Part shown: positions 23,877 through 39,400 of the stretch, piece by piece | Position numbering within the stretch: the stretch's first letter is position 1 | How the letters are laid out: every line of letters starts with the position of its first letter | Assembly: GCA_037783545.1 (NCBI GenBank) | Contig: JBBELK010000094.1 | Coordinates: forward strand, 558,001-622,000 | Length of the DNA: 64,000 nt | Origin: Henricia sp. BOLD:AAB3569 | Lineage: Eukaryota; Echinodermata; Asteroidea; Spinulosida; Echinasteridae | Reading direction: 5' to 3' | The notes under the pieces: generated by a model | The model's database searches: none | Told to the model about the DNA's origin: nothing | The model's input: only the letters and a program-made list of their open reading frames with translations | Translations under genes and position numbers: made by a program

Positions 23877-25645
23877 CTTGAATTGTAGCTAGGCCTATAT
23901 TGTGAAACCTTTAAGAAAAACAAAACTCATTTATAAACAACTAAGAAATTACTGTATCTGGACAGTGGACAACAACAATTTGTCTAGAAAATTATAATCT
24001 TTAAAGGTAAACTTGATCATGCTAAAAACATAAAATTGGAAGATGACCAATGACCAGGCATTATTTTTAAGACCCTGTTCTGTTGCATATATAGACCTAT
24101 GCGGAAAGAATTGAGAAGTTGATCATGACTTTAGAACTTGTGTACAAACCGTATACAGGCTGAACAATTTCTAAATGTGGTTTTTTTTTCACTCACATTG
24201 AACACGGAATTTGGTAAATTTATATATTGGAATCGATAGCACAAGCAAACCTGTCCCTATCACTGTGTGCTTTTTTTGCGTCTGCACTTTTCAAATTTCC
24301 TGCCCAATCACCTTCAGATGCTCAAATCCCAGGCACCTGTTTCGAACCGTGCGCGCAGCGCTTATCCGTAAACCCACCTATGTTTAGGCCTGTGTTGACT
24401 GTGTGCTATGCATGATGCGTAGGTTATGCATAGACTGAGCAGGAATCCGTCAATGCCAAATTTTGGGTATTCTCTGGAGAAAAAACCTTGAATATTGCTC
24501 GCAGCCATCGAACTTTTAATCCGGCCTTCATTGTGACTCATACAGCTAAACGGCCGAACATTACACTATTCGAAACTATTCAAAAATTTGCTTGAATTCA
24601 GACCTAATTTTGAAAAGAAAAAAAAAAAACGACAAATTATGAGTTTCGAGCCAAAACAGGACCAAATTTTCAGTAGAAACATGAGCTTCGGAGATTTTAC
24701 CGCAAGCTTCAACACTCACGTCGTATGCAAATGTTCATGACGTCAGTAAATGAGCGGTGCTGTTCGCCTATTTTACATATTTCAAATTCGCACACGTAGT
24801 TTACTCGTGCAAAATGTCTCAACAACCATTAACTTTGCTTTTTGTTTTTATAGCGCTAGCAAAGTATAGCATGGGCCATGGCCGAGTAGGAACAAAATTT
24901 AAACGGTCAAATTTGAGTTTTCGAGCTCAGCCGGGGGCCCAGCATGCCCAGTCATACAGTGCAGCGCAGTGAAGCCCGGTCATCATCATGATCATCGATC
25001 ATGCTATGGTCATGCCAGCCCGGCCCGCGCTCCGCGCGCCAACCAGACCCGGCCATGCCGGCCGCAGCCGGCCCGGCTAGTTCATGAGTCTCTGCCTCAG
25101 CAACGTTCGCCAGTCATGCCAGTTGAGACTCCATTCACCAAGTGTATCAATCATGACTATAGTTTGCATTAAAAATTCCAAACGTTTTCAAAGAAATTTG
25201 TCTGTCCCTGGCCTGTTTACGTACGTGTCAGATGCAGAGACGTCGTGCCCAAACGTAACAAACGTCAGCAACAAACTGTTTGAGATTTTCGTTTTTCCCG
25301 CGCGCGCGCCATTTCTGTATTTAACCTTTGACCATCAACCTTGCGCACTAGACTGGTTCCCGTCCACATATTCCACACAGGAGAATATATTTTCGCAATA
25401 AGCGATCCAATCTATAGAGATCGGGAACCAATCTACCTTGCGCATGTGCACTTCACCGGAAGTTGGCTCGTTCATATACATGTATGTTGTTTTACAATTT
25501 TCCTTTTCAGAAAATTAAACCAACAACCAAAAAGTGAACAAAAAACTAAATGTTAGAATATAAATTTTCTTTTACCAGAATATTGTGAAAGTGTTTTTTG
25601 TTTGAATGTTTTGATAATACTAAATATTTATCTTCTAACACAAGA
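23877..25645. other. Divergent TYMS/RPS16 intergenic region
   Basis: About 1.8 kb separates the TYMS start from the inferred RPS16 leader. The stretch 24940-25085 is GC- and CpG-rich (GGCCCGGCCCGCGCTCCGCG), and 25294-25316 holds TTTCCCGCGCGCGCGCC. A short foldback (GACTGGTTCCCGTCC ... GATCGGGAACCAATC, about 25350-25437) recurs near 27390-27455. No further gene is seen. Confidence 0.55.
25294..25301 (+). promoter_or_regulatory. E2F-like site TTTCCCGC in a CpG-rich stretch
   Basis: TTTCCCGC fits the E2F consensus and lies in CGCGCGCG-rich DNA. It is about 350 bp upstream of the inferred RPS16 leader and 1.4 kb upstream of the TYMS ATG. TYMS is a known E2F target in animals, but the distance makes the link speculative. 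Confidence 0.25.
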
Positions 25646-25672
25646 CCTTTTCTGGCTGTTCACTCACGAAAG
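25646..25672 (+). promoter_or_regulatory. Candidate RPS16 noncoding first exon with a TOP start
   Basis: CCTTTTCTGGC resembles the 5' terminal oligopyrimidine start of ribosomal-protein mRNAs. It is followed at 25673 by a donor-like GTAGAT. The ATG-bearing exon begins right after an acceptor (exon start 25802, ATG at 25806), so an upstream noncoding exon is required. The exact transcription start is inferred. Confidence 0.45.
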
Positions 25673-25805
25673 GTAGATTTGCGATGTAGAAGGTCTTTAA
25701 ATAAGGGGCAAAAAGAGGTTAAAAGGTGCAGTTTTTGTGATGTGAATACCTTGTTTTAGCAGTTAAAAACCTTAACTTGTATCACGTCTTTTCTTTTGTA
25801 GGACC

Positions 25806-28729
<2,924 letters not shown>

Positions 28730-29071
28730 AAACATGGATTGCGACCCACCGGTGTTATATTCAAGGCCATTACAAAGGCTGGTTAGCAACGAGTCTGCGA
28801 TATGAAAGTATGAAGATGCACACAAGAGTAATGTTGTTGCAATTCATTTAAATAGCCTGTCTAAGACCCGTACCCATGGACTCTGGCAGTTACAACTAGT
28901 TATGCAGTAACAAATGGATAACTTATCACAAACTGATAATTAAAAGAAAATTTGACCCAGTCACTACAAGAGATTTTTGTCTGACAGACACGACTGACAA
29001 AAATGTGACATTGTGGACTGCGCATCAGACACAATTAAACTTGTCTACCAAATGATTGAACATGCATATCG

Positions 29072-29471
29072 GTCTTTTCACGGTAAAGGGGGCATTTTGG
29101 CAAGACAGACCATATTTTTTTAGGAAACCCTGTTGTCTGGTCTCAAAGTAAAAGAAATAAGTTTCAGTTCTGAAGAAATAATTTAGGCCCAAAAAGGGTT
29201 ACAACATGCCTTTCTAAAAACCCTGTGTACAAATTTCCAATTGTAACCGGGACGGCCTAAAATGTAACAAGTGTCCGTCCCGGTTACGATCGTATATTGG
29301 AAATTTGTACATAGAGTTTTTAGAAAGGTATGTTGTCACACTATTTGTAACCCTTTTTGATTGAGCCTATGTTATCTCTTCAGAACAACTTAAACTTATT
29401 TCTTTTATTTTGAGGTATTTTCTGGAAATTGTGGTCTGTGTTGCCAAAATCCCCCTTTACCGTGGAAAGAC
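29072..29471. mobile_element. Foldback MITE with GTCTTTCCACGGTAAAGG ends
   Basis: The two halves are inverted copies meeting near 29270 at CGTAACCGGGACGG-type sequence. Outer ends are GTCTTTTCACGGTAAAGG and CCTTTACCGTGGAAAGAC. Confidence 0.85.
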
Positions 29472-30005
29472 TCATTTATGCAGCCAATCAGTAGACAGTT
29501 TGATAACATGATTGAACAAAATCATGAACCATCATCAGACTTGTCTGATAGTGTCTTCAGTCTTAAGACAAAATCAAAGAACATCAAAGAAATTGTCCGT
29601 CAGACAAAAATCTCAGTGTAGACATGCCTTAAGTTAATTTCTGTTACATGTATATTATTGGGTAGGACCAGCGTTGCATTGCCCTTGACTATAACAAAAC
29701 ATCCTACGACTGCACATTCAAACCCACAACCGCAAATTGTTTGATTGAAAAGTTTCGGTGAAATTAAATTTTAAAAATTTATCTGTTGTTTTCAGCTCAC
29801 AAGTGGTCATTATTGTATGTCTGCCTTGCATTATGTCTGAAGTATAGTACATCCAGAAAGTCAGCGATTTGGGTTCAAGAAATAAATGTGGGAAAAAGAT
29901 CTCAATGTTATCACTTCTGTTTCTTTGTTGTCTTCGACTTAATTGAATGCTTGAGGCAATTGAAGGGGGTACCCTCTCTGCCACATATCGTGCTGCATAT
30001 GTTGG

Positions 30006-30229
30006 ATAGCAGGGTTGTAACGAGTCTCCCTCTGCTCGAGTCACAGTAGTGTACTCCCTGCTGTTGCCTTCTGACCAATCAGCGCGTAGCATTCTGATCA
30101 CGTCATCACCGCTCTTCAGCCTTATATTTACACTGATAGCGTGCAAAATTCTATTTTCCGATTTTGCAGTACCAAACACTTATTTAAGTTCGAGTCAAAT
30201 CATTTAGGGTTTGAGTCGTACAACCCTGT
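30006..30229. mobile_element. MITE with AACAGGGTTGTACGA-like ends
   Basis: AGCAGGGTTGTAACGAGTC at the left is opposed by GAGTCGTACAACCCTGTTG at the right, with a 190-bp interior containing GACCAATCAGCGCGTAG. No coding sequence was recognised, although a 153-codon open frame overlaps it on the minus strand. Confidence 0.6.
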
Positions 30230-30342
30230 TGGATAGTTTCTTGAAAGCATGGACCGAGTTTTACATTGTTTTAATAGAACATAAATGAGGTACTGAGCTG
30301 ACTTACACATGTTGGTTTTTATCATACACATCCTTAATCACA

Positions 30343-30612
30343 GCTGGTAAAGCGCGAGTCCGAGGTCTCTGGTTTGAATCCCGATAAGGCCCTTACGATT
30401 TCTCTCTCATCATCCCAACTTTGGTTGTTTCATGTGAATGGTGATCATACCAGGTTGAGCTACCATGCAACACCGAGAGAAAAATTGGGTCCATAGGGAA
30501 ACCGAATACCAACTGCCTTGTAGATTAGCTGATAGAGCATCTGCCCAGTGAGTCGGAGGTCTCGAATCCCGATAAGGCGGTTACGATTTTTCCCTCATCC
30601 CAACTTTGATCC
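30343..30612 (+). mobile_element. Two tRNA-derived (SINE-like) pieces
   Basis: The first piece has CAGCTGGTAAAGCGCGAGTC and the B box GGTTTGAATCCCGATAAGG. The second has TAGCTGATAGAGCATCTGCC and TCTCGAATCCCGATAAGG. Both are followed by TTACGATTT(C/T)(T/C)C and CATCCCAACTTTG. The same 3' flank follows the 45-kb array. Confidence 0.65.
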
Positions 30613-30966
30613 TATGTATCAACAGTTTCCCAATACAGGTATGTATTCGTCTTCTACAGAGGACCATGTTCAAAATAACCCCGAAAGGTTTTTCTTTATA
30701 ATATTTTTATTTCAAAACGATGTTTAAATGATATACATTGCCCCTTAAATAAAATAAATCACGGGAAAAACTACGAAGCATGCTCAAATCAACATTTAAG
30801 GTTCAAGCAAAATTACAAACGCATACAGTTTGTTCGTAAGATGCGCTGCTCACAAAAAAATTAGATTCAAAACGAAATTTTTTGTAAGCATTGTATAAAA
30901 AAACACTATTTTAGAGTCGTACGTGCTGAAACTTGTGTGAGCTCTACTTGAGTAATTTTGACTGCA

Positions 30967-31332
30967 TTAAAGGCCCTATGTATCATTTGCAAGATAAAAC
31001 TTTTTACAGATTCGTGGAATAAGAGTAACATATCTAAGGAAGAATGTTGGTAAACTAGTCTGAAGAAATCTTAGATGCATCAATGCTTCAGAAAACCTTG
31101 AAAATCTATATATGGATTTTATGTACAAGTGAATGGTAAAAAAGTCCCGTGCACGGGACTTTTTTAGAAAACCACCTTCGGTTGTCAATTTCCAGCATGA
31201 AATACCATTTTTGACGGAAATAAATTCATGTGGTGTTTGTTACCATTGCTATCAACACTTTGAGTGAGGTTTTTCTTGTCAACTCATGAAAAACAAAATT
31301 GGGTCATTGCAAATGATACAATGGGCCTTTAA
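30967..31332. mobile_element. Family-C TTAA MITE, full short subtype
   Basis: TTAA at both ends; the left terminus is AAAGGCCCTATGTATCATTT and the right terminus mirrors AAAGGCCCATTGTATCATTT. It is 366 bp long. The interior holds GTCCCGTGCACGGGAC, itself palindromic. Confidence 0.85.
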
Positions 31333-31906
31333 ATACACAAACCTAGGAAAAGAATGGTGTATGTTCATATGCTGCATTTAAAAACCTACACTTGTATTAA
31401 TCTTGCTATGCAAATGTTCGTACGAAATGGGGCGAGTTTAAAGCTGTCTTGGCCCAAATTCACTTAACTATTAGCAGAACGTCTGCAAAATTAAGTCACT
31501 TCACAAGCCTAACAAGGCCAGTACTCATCCCCGGTGTTCATGGCATGGAGTGACGAGGAGCATTGCTACTCCCCCTGGATGGGATGCCAGTCCATTGCAG
31601 GTTTGCGCCCAGCAGTTAGTTGGGTTTCCCTAACAGGTTGTTAGTTTCCATGGCATAGAGTGAGTAGGAGCTAATGCTACTCAGAGGCCCGTAAAAAAGC
31701 TCTTAAAACTAGCAGCTGATTGCAAAAAAAAAAAGAGGGGAAAAACCTTGACATTTGTACACAACTTAAGAAAAAAACTTAAATACATCATAGGGTAGGT
31801 ACATACATGTATTTAGTTAAATACCGGAGGGGCGACCTTTATTATATGGCATATGACTTGGTGCATAGACAAAAACTAGCCGTGTAAAATCATGGGGAAA
31901 GTGTGT

Positions 31907-32047
31907 TTAAAGGCACAGGCTCGTCAGCAATGCGCGCGCGCCAAATTCGTGCCACGAAATACACAGCTCCATGCCCTTGCTATGGAGCTGCGTATTTCGT
32001 GGCACGAATTTGGCGCACACACATTGCTGACGAGCCTGTGCCTTTAA
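31907..32047. mobile_element. Family-A palindromic TTAA MITE, copy 3
   Basis: TTAA at 31907-31910 and 32044-32047 flank a 133-bp palindrome with AGGCACAGGCTCGTCAGCAA arms. Confidence 0.9.
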
Positions 32048-32433
32048 TCCGAGTAACAACTTTTTACTTTTTTTACATTGGGTAAGTGCAATGCTGATCC
32101 CAATATAAATGTAAAACGTTTTTGCTTCTGGCGATGTTTGACAAAAACTGAGGACCCCTTGTCCATGGAAACAAAAAGTTTGAAGCACTGAAACCTGGGG
32201 CTATTTATCTGTCAGGCCATTGGTTGCAAACAGCTGTTGTTTACATTGTGTCACTGGGCCAGAAGTAGGATGATTGATAGCTTATATTATGCAGGGTAGA
32301 CAAATTAATGGGGCTTGGCTAGTGGCCCAGATTTCCCCGGGTTGGCGTGACTGGTGAGTGAACTTGTAATTAACCCTAACACTCCACAATCAATACGATT
32401 TTGCATACACCCTAAAGAGGGGGGGTTATGCGC

Positions 32434-32910
32434 GAGGTCAAAATAGAAACAGTCTGTATACCGGTAAACGATTCGAATCAATCCTTCTTCAAATCGTTTC
32501 TCTGTTGACAGAAAACCGTGTGCCGGTTTGAAGGGAACCGTTTCCAACTTGCTGGGTTGGTCGATGATTGACAGGTTTACAACTAGCCGCCTGCACGAAG
32601 GGAACAAAAGGCTGCTACTGGCCAACGACTTCAAAGGTAGCCTCCAGCCGGGCGCACCCCAGGGCATGAATGGGTTGTGGTTAAACACCCTTGTTCGGGC
32701 GGTCGCGTGATAAACAGTGGCAGCGAGTCAGCCAGGAGTAGTCACACAATGGCCCGTAATCCGATAAGCTCTCTATTGTTCAGCGAACATGGGCCTGGTT
32801 GAACATTGCCAATTATCTATCGTCTGGCCAGACAAGTTGAATCGTTTGATACGGTGTATCGTTTATGTACCGTTTCCCGGTATACAGACCGTTTCTATTT
32901 AGACCTCACG
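32434..32910. mobile_element. MITE with GAGGTCAAAATAGAAAC ends
   Basis: GAGGTCAAAATAGAAACAGT plus CTGTATACCGGTAAACGAT at the left is mirrored at the right (CCGGTATACAGACCGTTTC, then TATTTAGACCTC). The interior encodes nothing recognisable. Confidence 0.75.
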
Positions 32911-33089
32911 CCTTAGAGATGACTATACAAGCTCTACAAGGGGGTTCGATTGAGATTACATGGAGTTTCATAGGAGTCGGCCCAAAGACGTTTTAGTAAT
33001 TGAAGAATTACACAAAATTTGCCTTTTGAAAGCACCCCATGGTATGTATGTCGGAGGGTTAAATGATGGTGTCCAAAAACAAATCACCA

Positions 33090-33270
33090 ATGTATTGTAA
33101 ACTAATTTATCCGGTTCCATAAAGCAGTGCAGTGATTATACAAACCCTTTTGCTTCCACATCCAAATTGGAGATTGAACATTTCCCGTTTTCTTCCCATG
33201 GATAGTATTTTTAGGAGGTATTTATTTGATTGTTAGGTTAGAACGAAATCCATTTCTGGAAAAAAATCTG
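33090..33270 (+). repeat. Interspersed repeat shared with 47635-47815
   Basis: AAAGCAGTGCAGTGATTA, CTTCCACATCCAAATTGGAG and TTTTCTTCCCATGGATA occur in the same order at 47640-47750. No ends or coding content were identified. Confidence 0.6.
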
Positions 33271-33450
33271 GACAAGCGCCTTCAAGAGGCCCATGCACAA
33301 ATCACCTGCGTGCATTGCACGGCAAATTTCATTGGACGATCAGCAAAATGTGGGTGGGGCTTCTGAATCGGTCATTTTCGCAAGGGGAGGAAGGACACAC
33401 ACACATATACACGGACAGACACACAAAACGTGACGGATCTGGGGACATTA

Positions 33451-36400
33451 TCATACTCTCAGGCACTTCTCAAAGTATTGACTACCGACGTATCCGCCGC
33501 GCATGGACCGGGCGACGTTCTGCTCAAACACTCGTCTGTTTTCTTGGAGGACCTCTGCGGCTTCTTTGTTGAGGGGGTCATCGGGGTTGGGTTCCTGGTG
33601 GAAAAATAAATAGCTGTCAATCCATGTTTTGGGGTAATTCATTATATTTTTAATTTACAAATTGCACAACTGAGGCATGTTTAATAAAGCAATACATCAG
33701 TGGCTAATCACTGACAGTCAAAACAGCTGTGCCATGAAGTGACTATTGAAGGTTCAAGTGACCTTCAGACACAGTTTGGTCTTTAAAGGCCCACTATATC
33801 ATTTGCAATGATCCAAAAAGTCAACGAGTCGACAGGAAAACCTTCCTCAAAGTAAAGATTGTATTGGTAGCAACTATCAAATGACATTCTAGTTACATTC
33901 TTTCATAAAGCCTAGCGTACATCGACATTGCAACTGGAAGCAACTCAACTGATCAGTTGCGCATTCATCGACAGCAACTGATCAGTTGCGCAACTAGCGG
34001 CAACTGGGAGCATACAGCCATGTCTACATTTCTAGAGCGCGCACATTGACACAGCAACTCGGTAAAGCACAGAGTACTATGTCATTGACCTTGCAACTGG
34101 AAGCAACTGTTGCTTGACAGCAATCGATGTGCGCGCACATGATCAGATGCACGCGAGCAACTGACTGCAACTAGTTGCAAGTACGCTTACATCGACGCAA
34201 CTGACTGCAACTGGGTACAACCAGTTGCCAGAAAGTAGAACATGAGCAACTCGCGGCAACCAGGATTTTTCCAGTTGCCAGTAGTTGCAAGTGCGCGTAC
34301 ATCGACCTTTTTAAGCAACTGATCAGTTGCTCCCAGTTGCAGCGAGTTGCTTCCAGTTGCCGGAAACACCAGTTGCCACTAGTTTCCAGTTGCAATGTCG
34401 TTGATGCTAGGCTTAAGTTTGACTTGACTTACCAGAAATAGAAACTGTAGTCCATAGATGATTGAATTGATTGTGAGTACGGGTTTCCAGTCTTCCCTGA
34501 AAATGAGTCAAAGGAATAGAAGCTATTTAAAGCCCGTATACAGGATTTGCTTGACTTGACCCGACTTTGCATGGCCATTAAAGGGACCCTGAAATGCTGT
34601 TTTTATCAATGAAATCTGTGCTATGGAACTAGTCCATTAATTTACAATCATAAAAACCCTACTTGGAAGTTGTTTGGGGGGTTAAAATGAAGGTTTTTGA
34701 TTTTTATGCTAATGAAAATTTACATATGCATGAGCAAAGTGGTGATGTCACATTAGGAAAACACAGGAAAATCTCATTCAACTGTGTACAAAAGTTTCCA
34801 CAATTTTCTCCAACTTGCTGAAACTTTTGTAACCCATGATTTGTTTTACATGTTGCCTGTTAATTGCAAACCATGAAAAAACTAATGCTAGAAACAGCAG
34901 CATTTTTCCACAATTCCAGTTTGAGGTCTTATGTTTTTTCTTTGCTTTTCTGCTGTGTTCCTAAAGTGACATGCCCCAAACAGCACCCTCTTTCTGTGAG
35001 TTTATGTAAAGAAATTTTTAAAGTTAAAAAATGCCACTTTGTATACATGGGGCATCAAAATGACCAGTAGTATTGTCTTTCTACACAAGTAATCCTTCAT
35101 ATGCAGCAAAAACTGTGCATAAAGTTATTGAGCATTTCAGGGGCCCTTTACGTGACTGTGGGGCGACCAACTATGTATAGGCCTGCTGGTTGGGGGCTAG
35201 GTCGACCATATGGTGCAACGGGTGGGACTGGGTGACTTGCTGCATCCAGGTGAGTCAAGGGCGACCTCGGGCGCCAGATATGAGGCGGGGGCTTGCTGAC
35301 AGCCAGCAGGACCTGCCATGCTGGGATCTCCTCAGGCAGCCTGGCGATGTGGCCAAGTAATTGGAGCCTCTGTTTCCTTATGGTGGTGCTAAGCGGAGCA
35401 GGGTTGCCGGCATGTCTGTAAACTTCCTCATTGGAGATGAAGTCATGCCAGTGAATGGTCATGCCGAGGATGGTGCGAAGGCAAGTCCAGTGGTAGGCAT
35501 CAACCTTCCTGGCCAGGTTGTTATTAATGACCAGATTTAAAGCGCAGTATTTGCAATGTCACAAAATTGTAATCAGCCAATTGATTTGGAAAACCTTTCT
35601 CAAATGGAAGATAGAAGTGGTTCCAACTGCAACTGCGAGTTGGTTATAGCTGCAAGAGTGGAACCGTTTTTAAACAAATATCATACTTACCTTAATATAT
35701 TTAAACATACGTTTCCTTCGAGGTCAATGTTTGGGTGGTACACCATTGTTTCACACTTGACCTTGGGGGCGTCGTGTGGATAGCCAGGTCCAATCTGCAT
35801 AAATATACATATAATATGAATATGCATGAGCGTACATCGACATTGCAACTGGAAGCAACTCAACTGATCAGTTGCTGTCGATGTGTGCGTAGTGCGCACA
35901 TCAACAGAAACTGATTAGTTGCACAACTAGCGGCAACTGGGTGCATCTAGCTATGTCTACATTTCCAGAGCGTGCACATCGACACAGCAACTCGGTAAAG
36001 CGCAGAGTGCATTGCCCTTGCACCTGTGCTTGCAGTTGCTGTCGATGTGCGCACTCGTGATCAGATGCACGCGAGCAACTGGCAGCAACTAGTTGCAAGT
36101 ACGCGTACATCGACGCAACTGACCGCAACTGGGTACAACTAGTTGCCAGAAAGTAGAACATGAGCAACTCGCGGCAACTGGGATTTTTTCAGTTGCGGGT
36201 AGTTGCAAGTGCGCGTACATCGACCTTTTTGAGCAACTGATCAGTTGCTCCCAGTTGCTCCCAGTTGCCGCAAACACCAGTTGCCACTAGTTGCTTCTAG
36301 TTGCAAGGTCGATGTACGCTAGGCTTTACACAGTGAAACTTGTATAGTGGCCACCATCGGGACCGTAAAAACACTGGCCACTATAAACAGGTGGCCACTT

Positions 36401-39400
36401 TATAGAGGTTTTATTAGCATTATACACGGCATTTGGGGCCAAAGATGGGTGGCCACTATAAATAGGTGGCCTCTTTATCAAGGTGGCCTTAATAGCAGGT
36501 TTAACTGTATCATGGAACAAAGTTAGTAAAGTTTCTAAACACAAATTATACCATATACAAAAGATCAAGGAGGCTGAGACTAACATATTTTATCGGTCAA
36601 TAATGTATGAATACCTCTTGTGGCAAGGCTGACTGCAACCAGCCTCCATAAGAGCCACTGAGGCAGGATGCGCCACTCTGCCTGAAGTGCCTTCCTGAGC
36701 TTCTGTACTTCTAGGGCTGTTTGGGAGTATGCGTCGATTCAGAGGTCAACTCATCCCATACAGGTTTAATCAGGGTTACTCAGGTTTTCTGAGAGCCCTT
36801 ATTACTACAGAATTCTCCCAGAAACAGGAAATGTCACATTTCCTTACTATAGGAATCACTTTGGAGAAAATCACTGAAGCGGAACAGTCTTGAAAGTGAT
36901 TCCAAAGTGATTGGTCGATCAGTGCCTTGTTATCCACAAGTTCACTGTATTTAATCAACTTTTCTTCTGATCAAATTATTTTAAGAAAATTGCTTTTTTT
37001 CATAGTTACCTTAAAACTAAAAGAGAACCTTCCATTTTTGTAGAAGCCCTGAAACGGAATAAAAATCCAAATCATTTGCATAAATACGTCACATTCCACA
37101 AAATTACTGTCAGACACAAAAATGGCGTTTGATATCATGCTAACACAATTTATGTATATTTGCCGTTATTAATTATCAGATTATATTAACAAAAATCAAT
37201 TGCTACATTCTACAGGAGAAGTTAACTTTTAAGTATCTCCCAAATTCCTTTAAATTTTTCAACATTTTTGAAGCCAGTGGGTACGTTCAGACACAGTACT
37301 AAAAGCGGACTGACTTCAGTTCAACCGAAAACGGTATATTTTACTTGTGTTTGAACAGTCTACATACATGGCTTTTAGCACTAAATACGGTCTAATTCCG
37401 GTCTACGTACGTAGACCGCCGAGGGGAGGCGGTCTACATAGACCGTTTTCGGTTTAACTCAAGTTAGACCCTCTCGTACCGTGTTTCGACAGTTGAACAT
37501 CCAGTCTAAGTCGCCGCCGTGACCCACCTCATTCAAGCGCGAGAACGCGCACAGCGTGCGGCATGTATTCTATGCGTTCATAGTGGAAGTCAGGATGCAG
37601 CTGCGTGACCCAAAATTAGACCATTTTCGGTCTAACTCGGTCATGTTTGAACGCTCAGTTTTTAGGCCAGGAAAAGTCCCCTGCAGCGACCGTGGAATGT
37701 TAGACCTTTTTCGGTCTCCGTAGTCCCATGTCTGAACATAGACCCCGTTCTCACTAGATAAATCGCTTCGTTCGACGAAGATTAGTTAATCATCAATAGT
37801 TAATGAAGCGTGCATTTACATATCACTTAACGAAGATCGAATGAAGAACGAATGAAGAGCGGTACCGTAAACATTATAAGCGACCGCTAACGAAGATCGA
37901 ATGAAGCTGTGGGAGGTCGTACATGCACGTCGCGCATCTAGACGCGCTGTGTGGTTTTCCAGTGGCGCGTCAAAAACAACGCTTGCTGGGCGCTGGACAC
38001 ACAATGCGCTTGTGCAACCAAGGTTGCCAAATTGCTTCGTCGAACAAAGGGAGCATTCTCATTACGAATTTGCTTCATCGAATATGCGATTTCTTCATTG
38101 AATAAAGTGATGTCTTCATGGAATGAAGCTATTTGCTTCATCGAATGAAGCGATTCTAATCATCGTCGAATGAAGAGGCGTGCGTTCACATCAGGAAAAC
38201 TCTTCGTTGAATCATCATTGAATCATAGTCGAATCATCGTCGAACGAAGCGATTTCTCTAGTGAGAACAGGGTCATACTCATAGCCACTGTCATATAACT
38301 GGGGCACCAAACACTTTTGGATCTACTAATTTTAGGAATGTCCCATATATACTCACTTCATCTGGTGTGATTATAAGTTTGAAGTTGAGGATGTCGTCCG
38401 TGTCTGGGTACTCTATTTGACATGTTTTAGGCAGGTTGAGTTCGTTAATATCTGTTACAAGAAAAGAAAACACGAAGGGTAAGGTTCTCTGAAGGCAAGA
38501 AATGACCAAAACGAAATCATGGCTCTAGACTTTGTGTACAAAATATGAGACTAGCTGAAAAATTTGTCCTTTAGTAGGCCTATGACCAGATGATTTTTAG
38601 GGATAATGGTATTTTTTTTCGTATACATTGAACAAAGATTTGGTATTTTTTCCTTATACATTGAACAAAGATTTGAATGAAATTACCTCGTGGATTCAAC
38701 AGATCATCCAATTTTAAGATATACTTCCCACTTTTCTGAGATAAATAAATGATAAAATTACTGCATAAAGTAATGCACAAAATTACGGCGCGAGCGGTCC
38801 GTGCGTAAGCGCGACAACAGGGGGCGCTGCGCGCGCGGGAATGGTTATCTTGTGCACTAACTGAATGCCATTTTTGAAGGAGAAACATTTGCGACAAAAG
38901 TGCAAGTGGGAAGTATATCTTAAAATTGGATGATCTGTTGATTCCAAGAGGTAATTTCATTTAAATTTTTGTTCAATGTATACGGAAAAAATACCAAAGA
39001 TTTTAAGGAAATTACCTCCTGGAATCAACAAATCATCCAATTATAACTTAAGATATACTTCCCACTTGCATTTCTGTCGGAAATGTTGCATTTCTGAGAT
39101 AAATGAATGATAAAATCACGGCGCAGGGTGCTTCGTGCGTAAGCACAACAATAGAGGCGCTGCATGCGCGTGTAAATGGAATTAACAGATGATCCAATTC
39201 CAAGATACTTTCCACATGCACTTTTGTTGCAAATGTTGCTTTTCTAAAGAAAACTCCATCAAAACATTTTCTCCATCAAAAGTTGCATTCAGTTAGTGCA
39301 CAAGATGAACCTTTTACGCTTGCATGCAGCGCCCTCTATTGTCGCGCTTACGCACGGAGCACTCACACCGTGATTCTGTCCATTACTCTCTGCAGTAATT

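Larger units (their letters stand above)
28730..33450. other. RPS16-UBE2M intergenic region, repeat-filled
   Basis: The two genes converge here and no further gene is recognised. From left to right it holds a foldback MITE (29072-29471), a MITE (30006-30229), two tRNA-derived pieces (30343-30612), family-C and family-A MITEs (30967-31332, 31907-32047), a long-TIR MITE (32434-32910) and an interspersed repeat (about 33090-33270). Confidence 0.6.

Noticed and set aside
24969-25172. 67-codon frame in the CpG-rich stretch upstream of RPS16
   Set aside because: GC-rich DNA gives long open frames by composition; no homology and no splice context.
29718-30179. 153-codon minus-strand frame
   Set aside because: No recognisable family, overlaps a MITE, and no splice or neighbour context supports it.
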